Assembly: GCF_000155735.2 (NCBI RefSeq)
Contig: NC_020908.1
Location: 5,021,501 to 5,085,500 of the forward strand
DNA length: 64,000 nucleotides
Direction of reading: 5' to 3'
Source of the DNA: Octadecabacter arcticus 238
Lineage (GTDB): Bacteria; Pseudomonadota; Alphaproteobacteria; Rhodobacterales; Rhodobacteraceae
Shown in pieces: positions 19,955 to 29,509 of the stretch (position 1 is its first letter; each line of letters starts with the position of its first letter). A model generated the notes under the pieces. It was given only the letters and a program-made list of their open reading frames with translations, ran no database searches and had not been told where the DNA came from. The position numbers and the translations under genes are program-made.

Positions 19955-21208
19955 CTAAGCAGTGAGTCGGTTTTCACGGATGCCGATGATCTTGGCGGTG
20001 ATGATTTGGGATTCCGGGTGGTCGGTTTCAAAGGTGACTTCGGTAAATTGTTCTGTGCGGCCCATACGTGGATTTTCCATCAAGACTTGATGGGTTTTGC
20101 CCAGTTGTGCGCTAAGGTGCTTGGCAACCGCAACGTCACCTGCGGCGCGAAGACGTGCGGCGCGGACTGTGATGTCTTTGCCGTTGACGGCGGGCATCCG
20201 TGTGGCGGGTGTGCCTTGGCGCGGGGAATAGGGAAAGACGTGCAGCCAAGTCAGCGCACAATCATCGATAAGTTTCAGGGAGTTTTCGAAATGCGCCTCT
20301 GTCTCTGTCGGGAAACCGGCGATGATATCCGCACCGAACGTCATGTCGGGACGCAGTTTGCGGGCATCTTCGGAAAACTTGATCGCATCGTCGCGCAAAT
20401 GGCGGCGTTTCATCCGTTTTAGAATGAGGTCGTCGCCATGTTGGAGGCTCAGGTGCAGATGCGGCATGAGGCGCGGTTCTGTGGCGATTGCGCACAGAAG
20501 GTTGTCGTCTACCTCAATTGAGTCAATCGAGCTGATCCGCAAGCGCGGCAGGTCCGGCACCAGTTTCAGAATACGCATGACCAGATCGCCGAGTTTCGGC
20601 AATGCAGGAAGGTCCGCGCCCCATGATGTTAGGTCCACGCCCGTCAGAACGATCTCGTTGTAGCCCTTGCCAACCAGCCGTTTGATCTGTTCCACCACGA
20701 CCCCAGCTGGAACGCTGCGCGAATTTCCACGGCCGTAGGGGATGATGCAAAATGTGCAGCGATGGTCGCAGCCGTTTTGCACTTGGACATAGGCGCGGCT
20801 GCGTGTGCCAAAGCCGTCGATCAAATGGCCGGCGGTTTCAGTGACTGACATAATATCGTCCACCTGCACGGGTTCGGTCTGCCCGATGAGATCGGGGGCC
20901 ATGCCAGCCCATGTGGCTGCTTGCATCTTTTCGGTGTTGCCGATGACCTTCGACACCTCCGGCATGGCGATGAACGTTTCAGGTTCGGTCTGTGCGGCGC
21001 ACCCTGTCACGATCAACGTCGCATCGGGGTTTTCGCGCCGCAGCTTGCGGATTTCTTTCTTGGCTTTGCGCACGGCCTCTGCGGTTACGGCGCATGTGTT
21101 GACGATGACGGCATTTTGCACGCCTGCCGCGCCTGCAAGCTCTTTCATCGCCTCGGTTTCGTAGGCGTTCAAGCGGCAGCCAAGAGTTGTAAACTTAGGG
21201 GCGTTCAT
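19955..21208 (-). CDS. mtaB: tRNA t6A37 methylthiotransferase
   Basis: This radical-SAM enzyme converts t6A37 to ms2t6A37 in tRNAs reading ANN codons. The 417-residue protein has the three N-terminal cluster cysteines ([30 protein letters not shown]), the radical-SAM motif [17 protein letters not shown] (CxxxCxxC) and a C-terminal TRAM-like region. It matches MtaB/YqeV rather than MiaB. The start ATG 21208 overlaps the dapF stop as ATGA, which decides against an in-frame start three codons earlier. The tRNA-Lys(UUU) gene next door encodes the best-known substrate of this modification. Confidence 0.95.
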   Translation of the reverse strand: MNAPKFTTLGCRLNAYETEAMKELAGAAGVQNAVIVNTCAVTAEAVRKAKKEIRKLRRENPDATLIVTGCAAQTEPETFIAMPEVSKVIGNTEKMQAATWAGMAPDLIGQTEPVQVDDIMSVTETAGHLIDGFGTRSRAYVQVQNGCDHRCTFCIIPYGRGNSRSVPAGVVVEQIKRLVGKGYNEIVLTGVDLTSWGADLPALPKLGDLVMRILKLVPDLPRLRISSIDSIEVDDNLLCAIATEPRLMPHLHLSLQHGDDLILKRMKRRHLRDDAIKFSEDARKLRPDMTFGADIIAGFPTETEAHFENSLKLIDDCALTWLHVFPYSPRQGTPATRMPAVNGKDITVRAARLRAAGDVAVAKHLSAQLGKTHQVLMENPRMGRTEQFTEVTFETDHPESQIITAKIIGIRENRLTA

Positions 21209-22020
21209 AGGTACCACACGCCGCTAAAGACATGTGCTGTCGGGCCAGTCATCCAGACGCCATCATTGCGCCAATCGATATGGATAGTGCCGCCGTCCAG
21301 ATCAATACGCACGCGGCGCCCTGTCAGCCCCCTACGGTGGGCGGCAACAGCTGTGGCACACGACGATGAACCTGACGCAAGCGTGACCCCGACACCGCGT
21401 TCCCAAACCCGCATACGAAGATGATCAGGGCCAACGAGATGCGCGAACTGTACGTTGGTCCGTGCGGGGTAAAGCGGATGGTGTTCAATCAGCGCACCCA
21501 TCGCTGCCAGATCAACTTCTTCGGCATCTTCCACAAAGAAAGTGCAATGTGGATTTCCCATGCCCGTCGCCATTGGCGCACCGTCGATCGGTAGCGCATC
21601 TAGGTCGACATCACGTGCCAGCGGAATTTCTTGCCATGTCAGTTGCGGCTGGCCCATATTGATTGAGGTCATGCCACCGCCAGCGTCGTGAGCCAGTAAA
21701 ATTCCGCGAACTGTGGTCAATGTCAGGTCGGTTTTGGTCGTTTCGTCCATAATGTAGCGCGCAATGCAGCGCGTGGCATTGCCGCACGCGCCTGCAATGC
21801 TGCCGTCGGAATTGTAAAAAGTCAGGTGCGCGTCGGCATCATCGCGCTTTGTTATCACAGCTAGCTGATCAAATCCGATACCACGATGACGATCCGCCAT
21901 GGCCATCACAATCGCATCCGTGACCCGCACAACGCCGTCACGCGCGTCGATCACCACGAAATCGTTGCCAAGGCCGTGCATTTTCATGAACGGTAAGCCG
22001 GAGGGGATGGTCTGTGTCAT
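21205..22020 (-). CDS. dapF: Diaminopimelate epimerase
   Basis: This cytosolic enzyme epimerises LL- to meso-diaminopimelate for lysine and peptidoglycan synthesis without a cofactor. The 271-residue protein has the N-terminal [15 protein letters not shown] signature, the first catalytic cysteine in [15 protein letters not shown] (about 80-94), and the second in [20 protein letters not shown] (about 222-241; most homologues have GTGSCA here). The [18 protein letters not shown] region is also conserved. It is the first gene of a minus-strand operon with mtaB and three further genes. Its promoter should lie in the roughly 95 bases shared with the divergent tRNA gene. Confidence 0.96.
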   Translation of the reverse strand: MTQTIPSGLPFMKMHGLGNDFVVIDARDGVVRVTDAIVMAMADRHRGIGFDQLAVITKRDDADAHLTFYNSDGSIAGACGNATRCIARYIMDETTKTDLTLTTVRGILLAHDAGGGMTSINMGQPQLTWQEIPLARDVDLDALPIDGAPMATGMGNPHCTFFVEDAEEVDLAAMGALIEHHPLYPARTNVQFAHLVGPDHLRMRVWERGVGVTLASGSSSCATAVAAHRRGLTGRRVRIDLDGGTIHIDWRNDGVWMTGPTAHVFSGVWYL

Positions 22021-22115
22021 GTCGGCGCATATAGTTGAGCATCTGCGACTTATCCAGCCTTGCGACGTGATTAGGGGTTGACCCTTAGGGCGGCTGTTTC
22101 TAGATGCCGCTGTGT

Positions 22116-22191
22116 GGGCCTGTAGCTCAGTTGGTAGAGCAACTGACTTTTAATCAGTAGGTCCCCGGTTCGGATCCGGGCGGGCTCACCA
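22116..22191 (+). tRNA. tRNA-Lys (anticodon TTT)
   Basis: A full 76-base cloverleaf with encoded CCA. The acceptor stem is GGGCCTG/CGGGCTC with G2-U71 and U6-G67 wobbles, the D arm GCTC/GAGC, the anticodon stem ACTGA/TCAGT with loop CTTTTAA, a 5-base variable loop, and the T stem CCCGG/CCGGG. The T loop reads TTCGGAT, so position 58 is G where A is nearly universal. The anticodon TTT decodes AAA/AAG lysine codons. Confidence 0.95.
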
Positions 22192-22664
22192 CTTAAATCA
22201 ATTACTTAGCGGGTTTTTGATCGTCTGCGGGGCGCAGTATTGCCTTAAGAGGTTTCACCGTTGCGTTGATGCTATAGCTTTATAGTGATCTAAACTATTT
22301 ATTCTGATGCCAAAACTCTACAACTGAGGCCTCCGGATCGCGGTTCACGATCTGACAGCTGCAACCGGCCGGCTGTCTCAGATTAAAGCGCCTTGGGCTG
22401 TTCAGGATTTTTTCGTTGCAGGCTACCGTAGTTTCTAGGGGTTACTGCGGCCAACCATTACGGTTCAGCTGCAATTGGCGCGAGTGGCCCCCCCCTATCA
22501 AAGGCCCCGCCCCTCGGACCACGGCCCTTTAGTATTAGCCTTGTAAATTCATTCGGGGGTAATTTTGTTTGGATCCCTATGCCATGGATCGTCAGTCCTG
22601 CTCCACGGCACCCGCGCAGCGCACCACGGTCCGGGGCGACTGTGCCTAGTCCTCGACCGTCAGA
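22192..22664. other. Intergenic DNA without a recognised gene
   Basis: About 470 bases between tRNA-Lys and an IS256 element. I see no frame resembling a known family. The same unrecognised sequence should continue on the other side of the IS256 (24118-24321), because the 8-bp target duplication shows that the element split one contiguous stretch. Confidence 0.5.
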
Positions 22665-24117
22665 CGCAGGACGGGAATGTCCCGAAGAATGTTGAAATTT
22701 TAATTTAGGGTGGCGTTGCTTCCCCTGAGCCGTAGGCTCTGGGTGTTTAATCGCAAAAGGAAGCAACACCATGAAGAAGACTATCACAGCAAGCGCTGGA
22801 CTTGCCAGCGCGTCGAATGTTCATCAACTCGTGGAAACAGCCTGGGACAAAGTTGGCGAGAGCTTCGAGCAGTTCTGCCTGACGGCGGGCGTCGCCAGTC
22901 TGGTTCAGATGTTTGGTGAGGACGCAGATACGCTGGCGGGTGGCCGATACGAGCATTGCACTGACAAGCCTGGCCACAGATGGGGCACCGCGAAAGGTCA
23001 GGTTGGGTTCCATGGTGGGAAGATTGAGCTGGAGCGCGCCCGTGTGCGCGATAAAGTGACCGGTAAAGAGATTGTCCTGCCGAGCTGGGAAGAGGCCTCC
23101 TCGGGTGGCTTCCTTGAACAATGGGCAATGAGCCTAATGTTGATGAATGTTTCCACCCATAAGTATGACCGAGCTGTACGGCTGCCCGAAGCGAAGGTGC
23201 CTAATAAGGCAGGGAGCGGGCTGTCCAGGTCAGCAGTTTCGCGTCGCTTCAAAGCACTCACCCAAGCGCGCCTGGATGAGTGGATGTCATCTGATCTATC
23301 GGAGCTTGACCTTGTAGCGATCCAGATCGACGGGCTGCATTTGGACGATCATTTGTTGGTGCTTGCGGCCGTGGGTGTGGAGGTTTCAGGCGAAAAGCAC
23401 CCTCTGGGCGTCATTGAAGGGGCGACCGAGAACGCCGCGACGGTTCAGGCGCTTTTGGACAATCTGATAGAGCGTGGGCTCGATCCAGCGGGCTGCTATT
23501 TGTTCATCGTAGATGGGGCTAAGGCACTGACCAAGGCAATTCGGCGCACATTTGGTGCCGATATTCCCATCCAAAGATGCCAGATACACAAGGCCCGCAA
23601 CATAACTGACAGGCTTCCTCCAAAGCTGCACGCCTCCGTACGCCGCGCGCTGAAGCAAGCATGGGAGCTTGATGATGCCGACAAAGCCGAGCGGTTGATG
23701 CGGAATCTTGCCCAGCGACTAGAGCTTGAGGCTCCGGACGTTTCAAAGTCGATCCTTGAGGGCCTAGACGAAATTCTAACTGTTGTTAGGTTGGGGCTAC
23801 CTGTGGAATTGAGACGCTCATTGGCCAGCACCAACATCATTGAATCTATGAACAGCGTGATCCGACAGGTCTGTCGAAACGTCAAACGCTGGCGCGATGC
23901 AAAAATGGCGCTGCGCTGGACAGGGGCTGGTATGCTGGAAGCCGCGAAAGGCTTCCGCCGCCTAAAGGCCTACAAGCAACTCCCCATTCTCAAGCAAGCT
24001 TTGCTAGATCATCGCAATACCGTAACGCTTGACCAAATCAAGGACGTCGCCTAACCATCAATCAAGCAGCGCCACTCGCCCGATTTTCAACATCGTACGG
24101 GACATCCCCCGCAGGAC
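22665..24117 (+). mobile_element. IS256-family element with 8-bp target duplication
   Basis: The element spans 22673-24109. Its ends are imperfect inverted repeats, GGGAATGTCCCGAAGAATG on the left and GGGGATGTCCCGTACGATG (complement) on the right, each continuing with TTGAAA. It is flanked by the direct repeat CGCAGGAC at 22665-22672 and 24110-24117, the 8-bp target duplication typical of IS256. It holds one intact transposase gene. The element looks complete and recent enough to be mobile. Confidence 0.92.
22771..24054 (+). CDS. IS256-family transposase
   Basis: A 427-residue mutator-type (IS256) DDE transposase, apparently intact. The central catalytic region includes VAIQIDGLHLDDHLLVLAAVGV (first Asp), the conserved LFIVDGAKALTKAIRRTFG (second Asp) with PIQRCQIHKARNI (the CxxH region), and the C-terminal STNIIESMNSVIRQVCRNVKRW with the catalytic Glu. 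It resembles the long IS256 subgroup with a SWEEASSGGFLEQWAMSLMLMNVSTHKYDRAVRL N-terminal part. The start ATG 22771 follows AAAAGGAAGC. Confidence 0.93.
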   Translation: MKKTITASAGLASASNVHQLVETAWDKVGESFEQFCLTAGVASLVQMFGEDADTLAGGRYEHCTDKPGHRWGTAKGQVGFHGGKIELERARVRDKVTGKEIVLPSWEEASSGGFLEQWAMSLMLMNVSTHKYDRAVRLPEAKVPNKAGSGLSRSAVSRRFKALTQARLDEWMSSDLSELDLVAIQIDGLHLDDHLLVLAAVGVEVSGEKHPLGVIEGATENAATVQALLDNLIERGLDPAGCYLFIVDGAKALTKAIRRTFGADIPIQRCQIHKARNITDRLPPKLHASVRRALKQAWELDDADKAERLMRNLAQRLELEAPDVSKSILEGLDEILTVVRLGLPVELRRSLASTNIIESMNSVIRQVCRNVKRWRDAKMALRWTGAGMLEAAKGFRRLKAYKQLPILKQALLDHRNTVTLDQIKDVA

Positions 24118-24387
24118 CCCTGCCAGATGGCTGCCTTGTACACTCGTTCAGGCACTGCCTCCGAGATCGTTTGTGAGCTGCTCGATGCCCTGCAGACATC
24201 GTTGACCAGATAGGTGGGTGGCAAACAGAAGGGGTGGGGCAGTCTTATGGCTAAGGTTATCCGTTGAGTGTTCTCATGGGATGGATAAGGAAGATCGTTT
24301 CGGTCTCTTATGGTGAGCTTAGGCTTTGTTGCACAAATCGTGCTCTGTAGGATTCACTGTATGAATCCAGTGTAGTAGCAAGCTGTT

Positions 24388-25320
24388 ATGAGCAGCTGGA
24401 CACCGACGAAGTACAAGACCCGGAACTGGGCGGATTACAATTTTTCACTCAAGCAACGAGGATCGTTATCGATCTGGTTTGATCCGCAGATGGTTTGGGA
24501 AGCGGACGCGTCTGGTCGAAGGGGGCGTCAGCAAACCTACAGTGATGCTGCCATTCAAGCTTGTCTAACCTTCAAGGTCTTGTTTGGTCTGCCCTTAAGG
24601 CAGACGACTGGGTTTGTAGAAAGTCTGCTGAAGTTGGTTGGGCTGGATTGGGCGGTGCCGGACTTCAGCACATTGTGTCGGCGGCAAAGGACTTTGACCG
24701 TTGCTCTTCCATACCGAGGGTCAGCGGGGCCGCTGCACCTTCTGATAGACAGCACAGGCATCAAAGCGGAGGGTGAAGGTGAGTGGAATGCGCGTAAGCA
24801 TGGCGGGTCAAAACGCCGCCTCTGGCGCAAGATACATATCGGGATCGATGAGAAAACACTGGAAATACGTGCAATCGAGGCAAACAGCAGCAGCATTGGT
24901 GATGCGCCTGTGCTCCCTGATTTGCTCAACCAGATCCCACCAGACGAAGAGATCGGGAGTGTTACAGCGGACGGTGCATACGATACGCGCAAATGCCACA
25001 ATGCGATTGCGGCACGCAATGCCCATGCAGTTATCCCGCCGCGTAAAAACGCCAAACTTTGGAGGCCTGACACGCCCGGTGCGAGGGCGCGAAACGAAGC
25101 AGTTCGATCCTCAAAGTATCTAGGAAGGGCATTGTGGCGGCAGCTGTCTGGATATCATCGCCGAAGCCGCGTTGAGACCAAAATGCATTGTGTGAAATTA
25201 CTCGGCCAACGTCTCTCTGCCCGAGACTTCGACCGGCAAGTTGCGGAGATCCAAATCCGTGCCGCAATCCTAAATGGCTTCACCGCTCTTGGCATACCCC
25301 AAACAGAAGCTGTAGGCTGA
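24388..25320 (+). CDS. IS5-family transposase
   Basis: A 310-residue DDE transposase. N-terminal region MSSWTPTKYKTRNWADYN, DUF4096-like helical part with CLTFKVLFGLPLRQTTGFVESLL, first catalytic Asp in HLLIDSTGIK, second in SVTADGAYDTRKCH, and C-terminal YHRRSRVETKMHCVKLLGQRL with the Glu of the YREK-type signature. The frame is uninterrupted, unlike the copy at 43806-44778, and could still act in trans on intact ends. Confidence 0.92.
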   Translation: MSSWTPTKYKTRNWADYNFSLKQRGSLSIWFDPQMVWEADASGRRGRQQTYSDAAIQACLTFKVLFGLPLRQTTGFVESLLKLVGLDWAVPDFSTLCRRQRTLTVALPYRGSAGPLHLLIDSTGIKAEGEGEWNARKHGGSKRRLWRKIHIGIDEKTLEIRAIEANSSSIGDAPVLPDLLNQIPPDEEIGSVTADGAYDTRKCHNAIAARNAHAVIPPRKNAKLWRPDTPGARARNEAVRSSKYLGRALWRQLSGYHRRSRVETKMHCVKLLGQRLSARDFDRQVAEIQIRAAILNGFTALGIPQTEAVG

Positions 25321-25639
25321 ATCCGTCTGGGGTAAGGGCAAGCACGTCTTCAAGACGATTTGTGCATGTATGGATGCCCCCGTTGGTGCAAGAGATTTCT
25401 GAACGGTTTGAGTGTGTGATCGGATGCGGTCATGTATCAGGCCTCTCGTTGCAGCGGTTGATACAGCCGCGGGCCGGTATGGCGATGCGCGAACCAAAGG
25501 CAGATCAACAAATCGAGCTCATAGGCTCCTGCACAAAGACTGCTTTATCTGGTCCGGATCTTTCCGATCATTTTCCCTTACTGTTCATCGATCTCCTCAC
25601 ACACTCAAGTCCCGGGGCGCGATACACGGCGCATTGCGC

Positions 25640-26474
25640 TCATGCCATCGTTGCCGCAGGGGTTCGGTAGTCCTCTTGTTTTGTCACCATGGCCCATAAG
25701 CCGCGGGCCATTTTATTCGCCAATGCAACAGCAACAAGCATACGTGGTTTGCGCTCCAGCATGGCTATCAGCCAACTGTTGTGCGGTGTTCCAAATCGCT
25801 CAACGGCCTGCAGAACAGCCATTGCGCCAGAGATCAGCAACCGGCGAATGTCGCGCTGACCCATCTTCGAGGTCTTTCCAAGCCGAGGTTTGCCGCCTGT
25901 CGAGTTCTGTTAAGGGAACAACCCCAGCCAAGCCGCAAAATCACGACCTCGGCGAAAGCAGTTCAGATCCGGCGCAAAGGTTTCTATTGCCAAGGCTGTG
26001 ATTGGTCCCACGCCCGGCATAGTCTGGGCCCGCCGCGCAGCCTCGGCTTCTTTGGCGGCTCCCTTCATCCTCTGATCCAGCGCCGTAACCTGAACATTGA
26101 GACCTTCGATCTGGGCGAGGTACACTTGGGCGAGTTCTCGGACACCTTCTGGCAAGCCTATTGCCTCGTCCTCAATCGCATCGGCGAGGCGTTTGACGTG
26201 GATAGCTCCCTTTGGTGCAACGACGCCGTGCTCAGCAAGATGACCACGCAGTGCATTGATCGTCTGGGTGCGCTGACCGATGAACATCTGTCGTGTACGA
26301 AACAGCATGGCACGCGCCTGCTGGGCTTCGGACTTGAGCGCAACAAACCGCATTGTCGGCCGCGACGCCGCTTCAACGATGGCTTCAGCGTCAGCAACAT
26401 CGTTCTTTTGTCTTTTTACAAACGGCTTCACATAGTTTGGCGCAATCAATCGCACGGTATGCCCGAGCTTCTCC
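25640..26474 (-). pseudogene. IS110-family transposase, C-terminal part with nonsense codon
   Basis: This is the continuation of the transposase split by the IS3 element: EKLGHTVRLIAPNYVKPFVKRQKNDVADAEAIVEAA (rest of the DEDD domain), then the transposase_20 domain with RRAQTMPGVGPITALAIETF and AWLGLFP. A TAA at 25910-25912 stops the frame just before QNSTGGKPRLGKTSKMGQRDIRRLL, the conserved serine-containing C-terminal motif, which then continues in the same frame to 25640. The roughly 255 bases between this gene's end and the element's end at 25367 are non-coding IS DNA. Confidence 0.9.
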
Positions 26475-26543
26475 CCTCCGTGCCAATAAGCGTGAGACAA
26501 TTGACTGGCTAAAGTTTACACTTGAGGGCGTAGGAGAAGAACC

Positions 26544-27026
26544 ATGGTTATGCCTTCACAATCACCACTTTCGCCAGATGCTGGATCTGGAGCCGTTTTG
26601 GCCCCAACGTCGCCTCCCCGCGTTGTTAATGCGCCGTTGGCTCCCACAGCGGAACTGACGAGCATCCCGAAGCGACGCAACTTCACAGCCAAATACAAAC
26701 TGCGCATTCTGGATGAGACGGACCAAGTGGCAGACACTGGCGGGGTTTCCGCCATTCTACGGCGGGAGGGGCTTTATTCCTCTGCACTGACCGATTGGCG
26801 CCGTGCGCGGGCGGCCGGCACATTGGGTGCATTGCAGCCAATGCGCCGTGGCCCACAAAAGGCACCTGCCAATCCATTGCAAGCTGAGCTGGCCAAGGCC
26901 AACCGTGAGGTGACAGCCTTGCGGCGCCGTCTGGATCAGGCGGAAGCCATCATTGCCATCCAAAAAAAAGTGGCGGGACTTCTGGACGAGATGGAGCAGA
27001 CGCAAGAGCGCAGCGGCAAATCATGA
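26544..27026 (+). CDS. IS3-family transposase subunit OrfA
   Basis: A 160-residue DNA-binding subunit. The helix-turn-helix lies around [49 protein letters not shown], followed by a leucine-zipper-like coiled coil ([39 protein letters not shown]). Its stop overlaps the orfB start (ATGA at 27023-27026). The product may form OrfA alone or join OrfB through frameshifting, as is usual in the family. Confidence 0.9.
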   Translation: MVMPSQSPLSPDAGSGAVLAPTSPPRVVNAPLAPTAELTSIPKRRNFTAKYKLRILDETDQVADTGGVSAILRREGLYSSALTDWRRARAAGTLGALQPMRRGPQKAPANPLQAELAKANREVTALRRRLDQAEAIIAIQKKVAGLLDEMEQTQERSGKS

Positions 27027-28036
27027 TGGCCGTCGCGATTGCATTGCCCACCGGCAGCGGCTTGACCTCGGCTGTCTGCGCCGCGCTATCATTATCGCGC
27101 GCGAGCGTTCTTCGACAGCGTGCGGCGCTGACGGCACCACCACGCACACGCCCACCGCGCGCAGCGTCTTCGCGGGCTCTGCCGGAAAGGGAAAGAGACC
27201 AGGTATTGCACCACCTGCGCGAACCCCGCTTTGCGGATCAGACGCCCACAGAGGTCTTTGCCACCTTGCTGGATGAAGGCACCTATCTGTGTTCAATCCG
27301 CACGATGTATCGGATATTGGCCGCGCAGGGCGAAGTTGGCGAACGCCGCCGACAGCGCACACATCCCGTCTATCAAAAGCCTAAACTTCTAGCTGAAGCC
27401 CCCAATCAGGTCTGGTCTTGGGACATCACCAAGCTGAGGGGCCCGGTGAAATGGTCCTACTTCTATCTCTATGTCATCCTCGACATCTTCAGCCGCCGCG
27501 TTGTTGGCTGGCGCGTCGAGCACGCGGAGAGCGCCAGCCAGTTCAAAGAGCTGTTCATCGACGCGATGGAAAAACACGAGGTTCCACGCGATCAGCTGAC
27601 ATTGCATGCAGATCGCGGTGGGCCCATGAAGGCAAAGACGACAGCCCTGATGCTGGTTGATCTTGGTGTGCTCAAGTCCCACAGTCGGCCCCACACCTCA
27701 AACGACAACCCGTTCTCCGAAGCCCACTTCAAAACACTGAAATATCAGCCAGAGTTCCCCAAGAACTTTGAAACCATCGAGCAGGCTCGCGCATTCTGCC
27801 GCAGGTTCTTTGCATGGTATAACCAAGACCATCATCACGCCGGGATTGGTCTGATGACGCCCGACCAAATCCATTTTGGGCAGGCCCAAGAAATCTACAC
27901 CGCGCGACAAGCAACACTAGACGCGGCATTCCTCGCCACGCCCGAACGCTTCGTACACAAACCACCAAAACCGCCTCAAATCCCGACCGCCGTCTGGATC
28001 AACCCACCAAAACCAACCGAAGAAACCCAAGCCTAA
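27023..28036 (+). CDS. IS3-family transposase subunit OrfB
   Basis: A 337-residue catalytic subunit with an integrase (rve) domain. The DDE residues are visible in [11 protein letters not shown] (Asp), [11 protein letters not shown] (Asp) and [19 protein letters not shown] (Glu). The N-terminal HTH_21-like part includes [31 protein letters not shown]. The frame is intact and the element has both ends, so it may be mobile. Confidence 0.92.
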   Translation: MMAVAIALPTGSGLTSAVCAALSLSRASVLRQRAALTAPPRTRPPRAASSRALPERERDQVLHHLREPRFADQTPTEVFATLLDEGTYLCSIRTMYRILAAQGEVGERRRQRTHPVYQKPKLLAEAPNQVWSWDITKLRGPVKWSYFYLYVILDIFSRRVVGWRVEHAESASQFKELFIDAMEKHEVPRDQLTLHADRGGPMKAKTTALMLVDLGVLKSHSRPHTSNDNPFSEAHFKTLKYQPEFPKNFETIEQARAFCRRFFAWYNQDHHHAGIGLMTPDQIHFGQAQEIYTARQATLDAAFLATPERFVHKPPKPPQIPTAVWINPPKPTEETQA

Positions 28037-28076
28037 AGTCCAAAAGCCACTGTCTCAAAGTCGTTGACACGTTCCG

Positions 28077-28274
28077 CTCAAACTCACGGCCCCAGCTATG
28101 CGCAGTTGCACAAGCCTCCATCGCAACAACGCACGCGGATTGTTGGCTCATTAATGCAAGAAGCTGAACACGTGTCAGTTTCTTTCGGAAAATAACCGTT
28201 CCATTGGCGCAAGCCCCGTGAAGTTGAAACACGCGCTTTGCAAGGTCTATGCCGATCATGGTGACTTCTGACAT
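28077..28274 (-). pseudogene. IS110-family transposase, N-terminal part
   Basis: MSEVTMIGIDLAKRVFQLHG is the start of the DEDD domain of an IS110 transposase, preceded by a GGGAGA ribosome-binding site, and continues to VAMEACATAHSWGREFE. At that point the IS3-family element interrupts it. The remainder, starting KLGHTVRLIAPNYVKPFVK, lies on the far side at 26474 and downwards. The 3-bp sequence GAG (CTC on the plus strand) is duplicated at the two junctions. Confidence 0.9.
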
Positions 28275-28474
28275 GGATGCTCTCCCTTTGAATGATGCTT
28301 TCTGAAACATCACAATGGCACATTACGATGCCGGTTGGTGGGGGCATCCACGCCATCAACAAAGCCCCCACAACCCGACCCCGCAATTACGATAACAGAG
28401 TAGTTTGCTAAACGCTTAAAAATTGAGCAGAAGTATTAAATGACAACAGGCTCAAAAGGGGAAGGTCACAGTCA

Positions 28475-29350
28475 TTGCAGCAAATTCTAGCCATTACACT
28501 TCTTTGTATAAAGATAACACTGATCGGAATTGCCCAGATCATGCTGCAGCAATCGGTCGCCGTCGGTATTGTTTTCACTGCAGGTGCAATCCTCAACTCG
28601 CCCACTTTAGCAACTTTTGGACTGATAGGGAGCGCAATGGGTGCCTTGACCGCGACTGTTGCAAAGTTTGATCAACAAGACATCAGGAACGGATTATTTG
28701 GCTTTAATGGCGCATTAGTTGGATTTGGGCTTGGTTACTATTATGGGACGCAATGGCTGCTGGTAATCTTTGTTTTACTGGGGGCGGTCTCATCTACGCT
28801 GATCTCGCAGTGGATGCGGCGTCGGGGCATTTCCCCTTATACTTTCCCTTTTGTCGTCACCACTTGGTGTATTATGGCCCTATTCTTGGCAACGGGTTGG
28901 TTCGAGATAGTTCCTTGCTCGAAGACCCAAACAGATGGATTGCAAGTTGCACATGGCGTCAGTCGAGGGTTCGGTCAGGTCTTGTTTCAGGAGAATTTTG
29001 TAACGGGTTTTTTGCTGATCGCGGCGGTGATGTTCAAAAGCTGGTTTGAAGGAGTCTATGCCATCTTCGCATCCGTTTTGGGTATGCTCGTTGCGGTTTC
29101 AATGGGCCTTCCCTTAGACGCTATCAACCTCGGGCTTTTCGGGTATAGCGGCGTACTCTGCGCGATAGCGCTTGCTGGTAAGACTAGTGCCGATTTCTTT
29201 AGTGCGGTTGGTGCCATTTTGCTGTCTGTTCTCTTTGTCTGGTATGCTATTATTATTGGCATACCGGCGCTGACAGCCCCCTTTGTCTTCGCCACTTGGG
29301 TAGTTTTGTTGGCACGTAAAGTACTTGATAGAAAATCGCCACGCATCTAA
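28475..29350 (+). CDS. UT-family urea/short-amide channel
   Basis: A 291-residue inner-membrane protein of the urea transporter (UT) family. The two homologous halves each carry the family's loop motif: QDIRNGLFGFNGALVGFGLGYYYG (about 69-92) and LPLDAINLGLFGYSGVLCAIAL (about 210-231), with about ten hydrophobic segments. Such proteins form narrow passive channels for urea and small amides. The start is TTG 28475, placed by an AAGGGGAAGG site nine bases upstream. In Pseudomonas the amidase operon has its own channel, AmiS, of a different family; no AmiS homologue is visible here, so this protein may fill that role. It precedes the ami leader and is itself downstream of IS DNA. Confidence 0.88.
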   Translation: MQQILAITLLCIKITLIGIAQIMLQQSVAVGIVFTAGAILNSPTLATFGLIGSAMGALTATVAKFDQQDIRNGLFGFNGALVGFGLGYYYGTQWLLVIFVLLGAVSSTLISQWMRRRGISPYTFPFVVTTWCIMALFLATGWFEIVPCSKTQTDGLQVAHGVSRGFGQVLFQENFVTGFLLIAAVMFKSWFEGVYAIFASVLGMLVAVSMGLPLDAINLGLFGYSGVLCAIALAGKTSADFFSAVGAILLSVLFVWYAIIIGIPALTAPFVFATWVVLLARKVLDRKSPRI

Positions 29351-29479
29351 ATCGCTTCGATTTCGTCGTTCGATGTCTCTTAAGTTGCTCGAATCGCTTC
29401 TCATTTTGGACATGGAGCAACTCACCCTGAAGTATGTTTAACAACTGATTGCCCCCCCAGCGCATAATTTTGTTGCTTT

Positions 29480-29506
29480 TTGACTGTCTTTGTTGAACTA
29501 TATTAT
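29480..29506 (+). promoter_or_regulatory. Candidate promoter of the amide uptake operon
   Basis: TTGACT at 29480-29485 and TATTAT at 29501-29506 form a sigma70-like pair with a short 15-base spacer. A start a few bases downstream would place the whole hairpin leader (29510-29589) in the 5' untranslated region. Confidence 0.5.
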
Positions 29507-29509
29507 TAC

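Larger units (their letters stand above)
26475..28076 (+). mobile_element. IS3-family element with 3-bp target duplication
   Basis: The ends are imperfect inverted repeats: left CCCTCCGTGCCAATAAGCG and right (complement) CGGAACGTGTCAACGACTT, both continuing into TGAGACA. The direct repeat CTC flanks the element at 26472-26474 and 28077-28079, matching IS3-family 3-bp duplications and restoring the interrupted IS110 reading frame when removed. It encodes two overlapping ORFs. Two partial copies of the same element lie at 46321-47058 and 60202-60407, both retaining the left end. Confidence 0.92.
25367..28356 (-). mobile_element. IS110/IS1111-type element inserted in an IS5 terminal repeat
   Basis: The element lies exactly inside the 18-bp right inverted repeat of the IS5 element, leaving only CA in common at the two junctions. 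Subterminal inverted repeats TGGATGCCCCC (25371-25381) and its complement GGGGGCATCCA (28340-28350) are present, a property of the IS1111 subgroup, whose members are known to target the terminal repeats of other transposable elements. Its transposase, on the minus strand, is split by an IS3-family insertion at 26475-28076 and also carries a nonsense codon, so the element is dead. Confidence 0.85.
24322..28366 (+). mobile_element. IS5-family element, right inverted repeat split by another IS
   Basis: The left terminal repeat GGCTTTGTTGCACAAATC (24322-24339) has a perfect 18-bp partner only when two pieces are joined: GATTTGTGCA at 25357-25366 and (CA)ACAAAGCC at 28357-28366. The 3-kb between these pieces is an IS110-type element. 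The IS5 transposase gene is intact, but one end is disrupted. The outer flanks (TTA on the left, CCC on the right) do not form a target duplication, so the neighbourhood has probably been rearranged after insertion. A decayed relative lies at 43752-44842. Confidence 0.88.

Noticed and set aside
22458..22787. Open frame on the minus strand between tRNA-Lys and IS256
   Set aside because: It crosses the IS256 inverted repeat and has no recognisable domain, so it cannot be an ancestral gene as it stands.
29351..29470. Terminator directly after the UT channel gene
   Set aside because: I looked for a hairpin and T-run close to the stop codon and found none; the first strong hairpin lies at 29537, after a promoter-like sequence, and was assigned to the leader instead.
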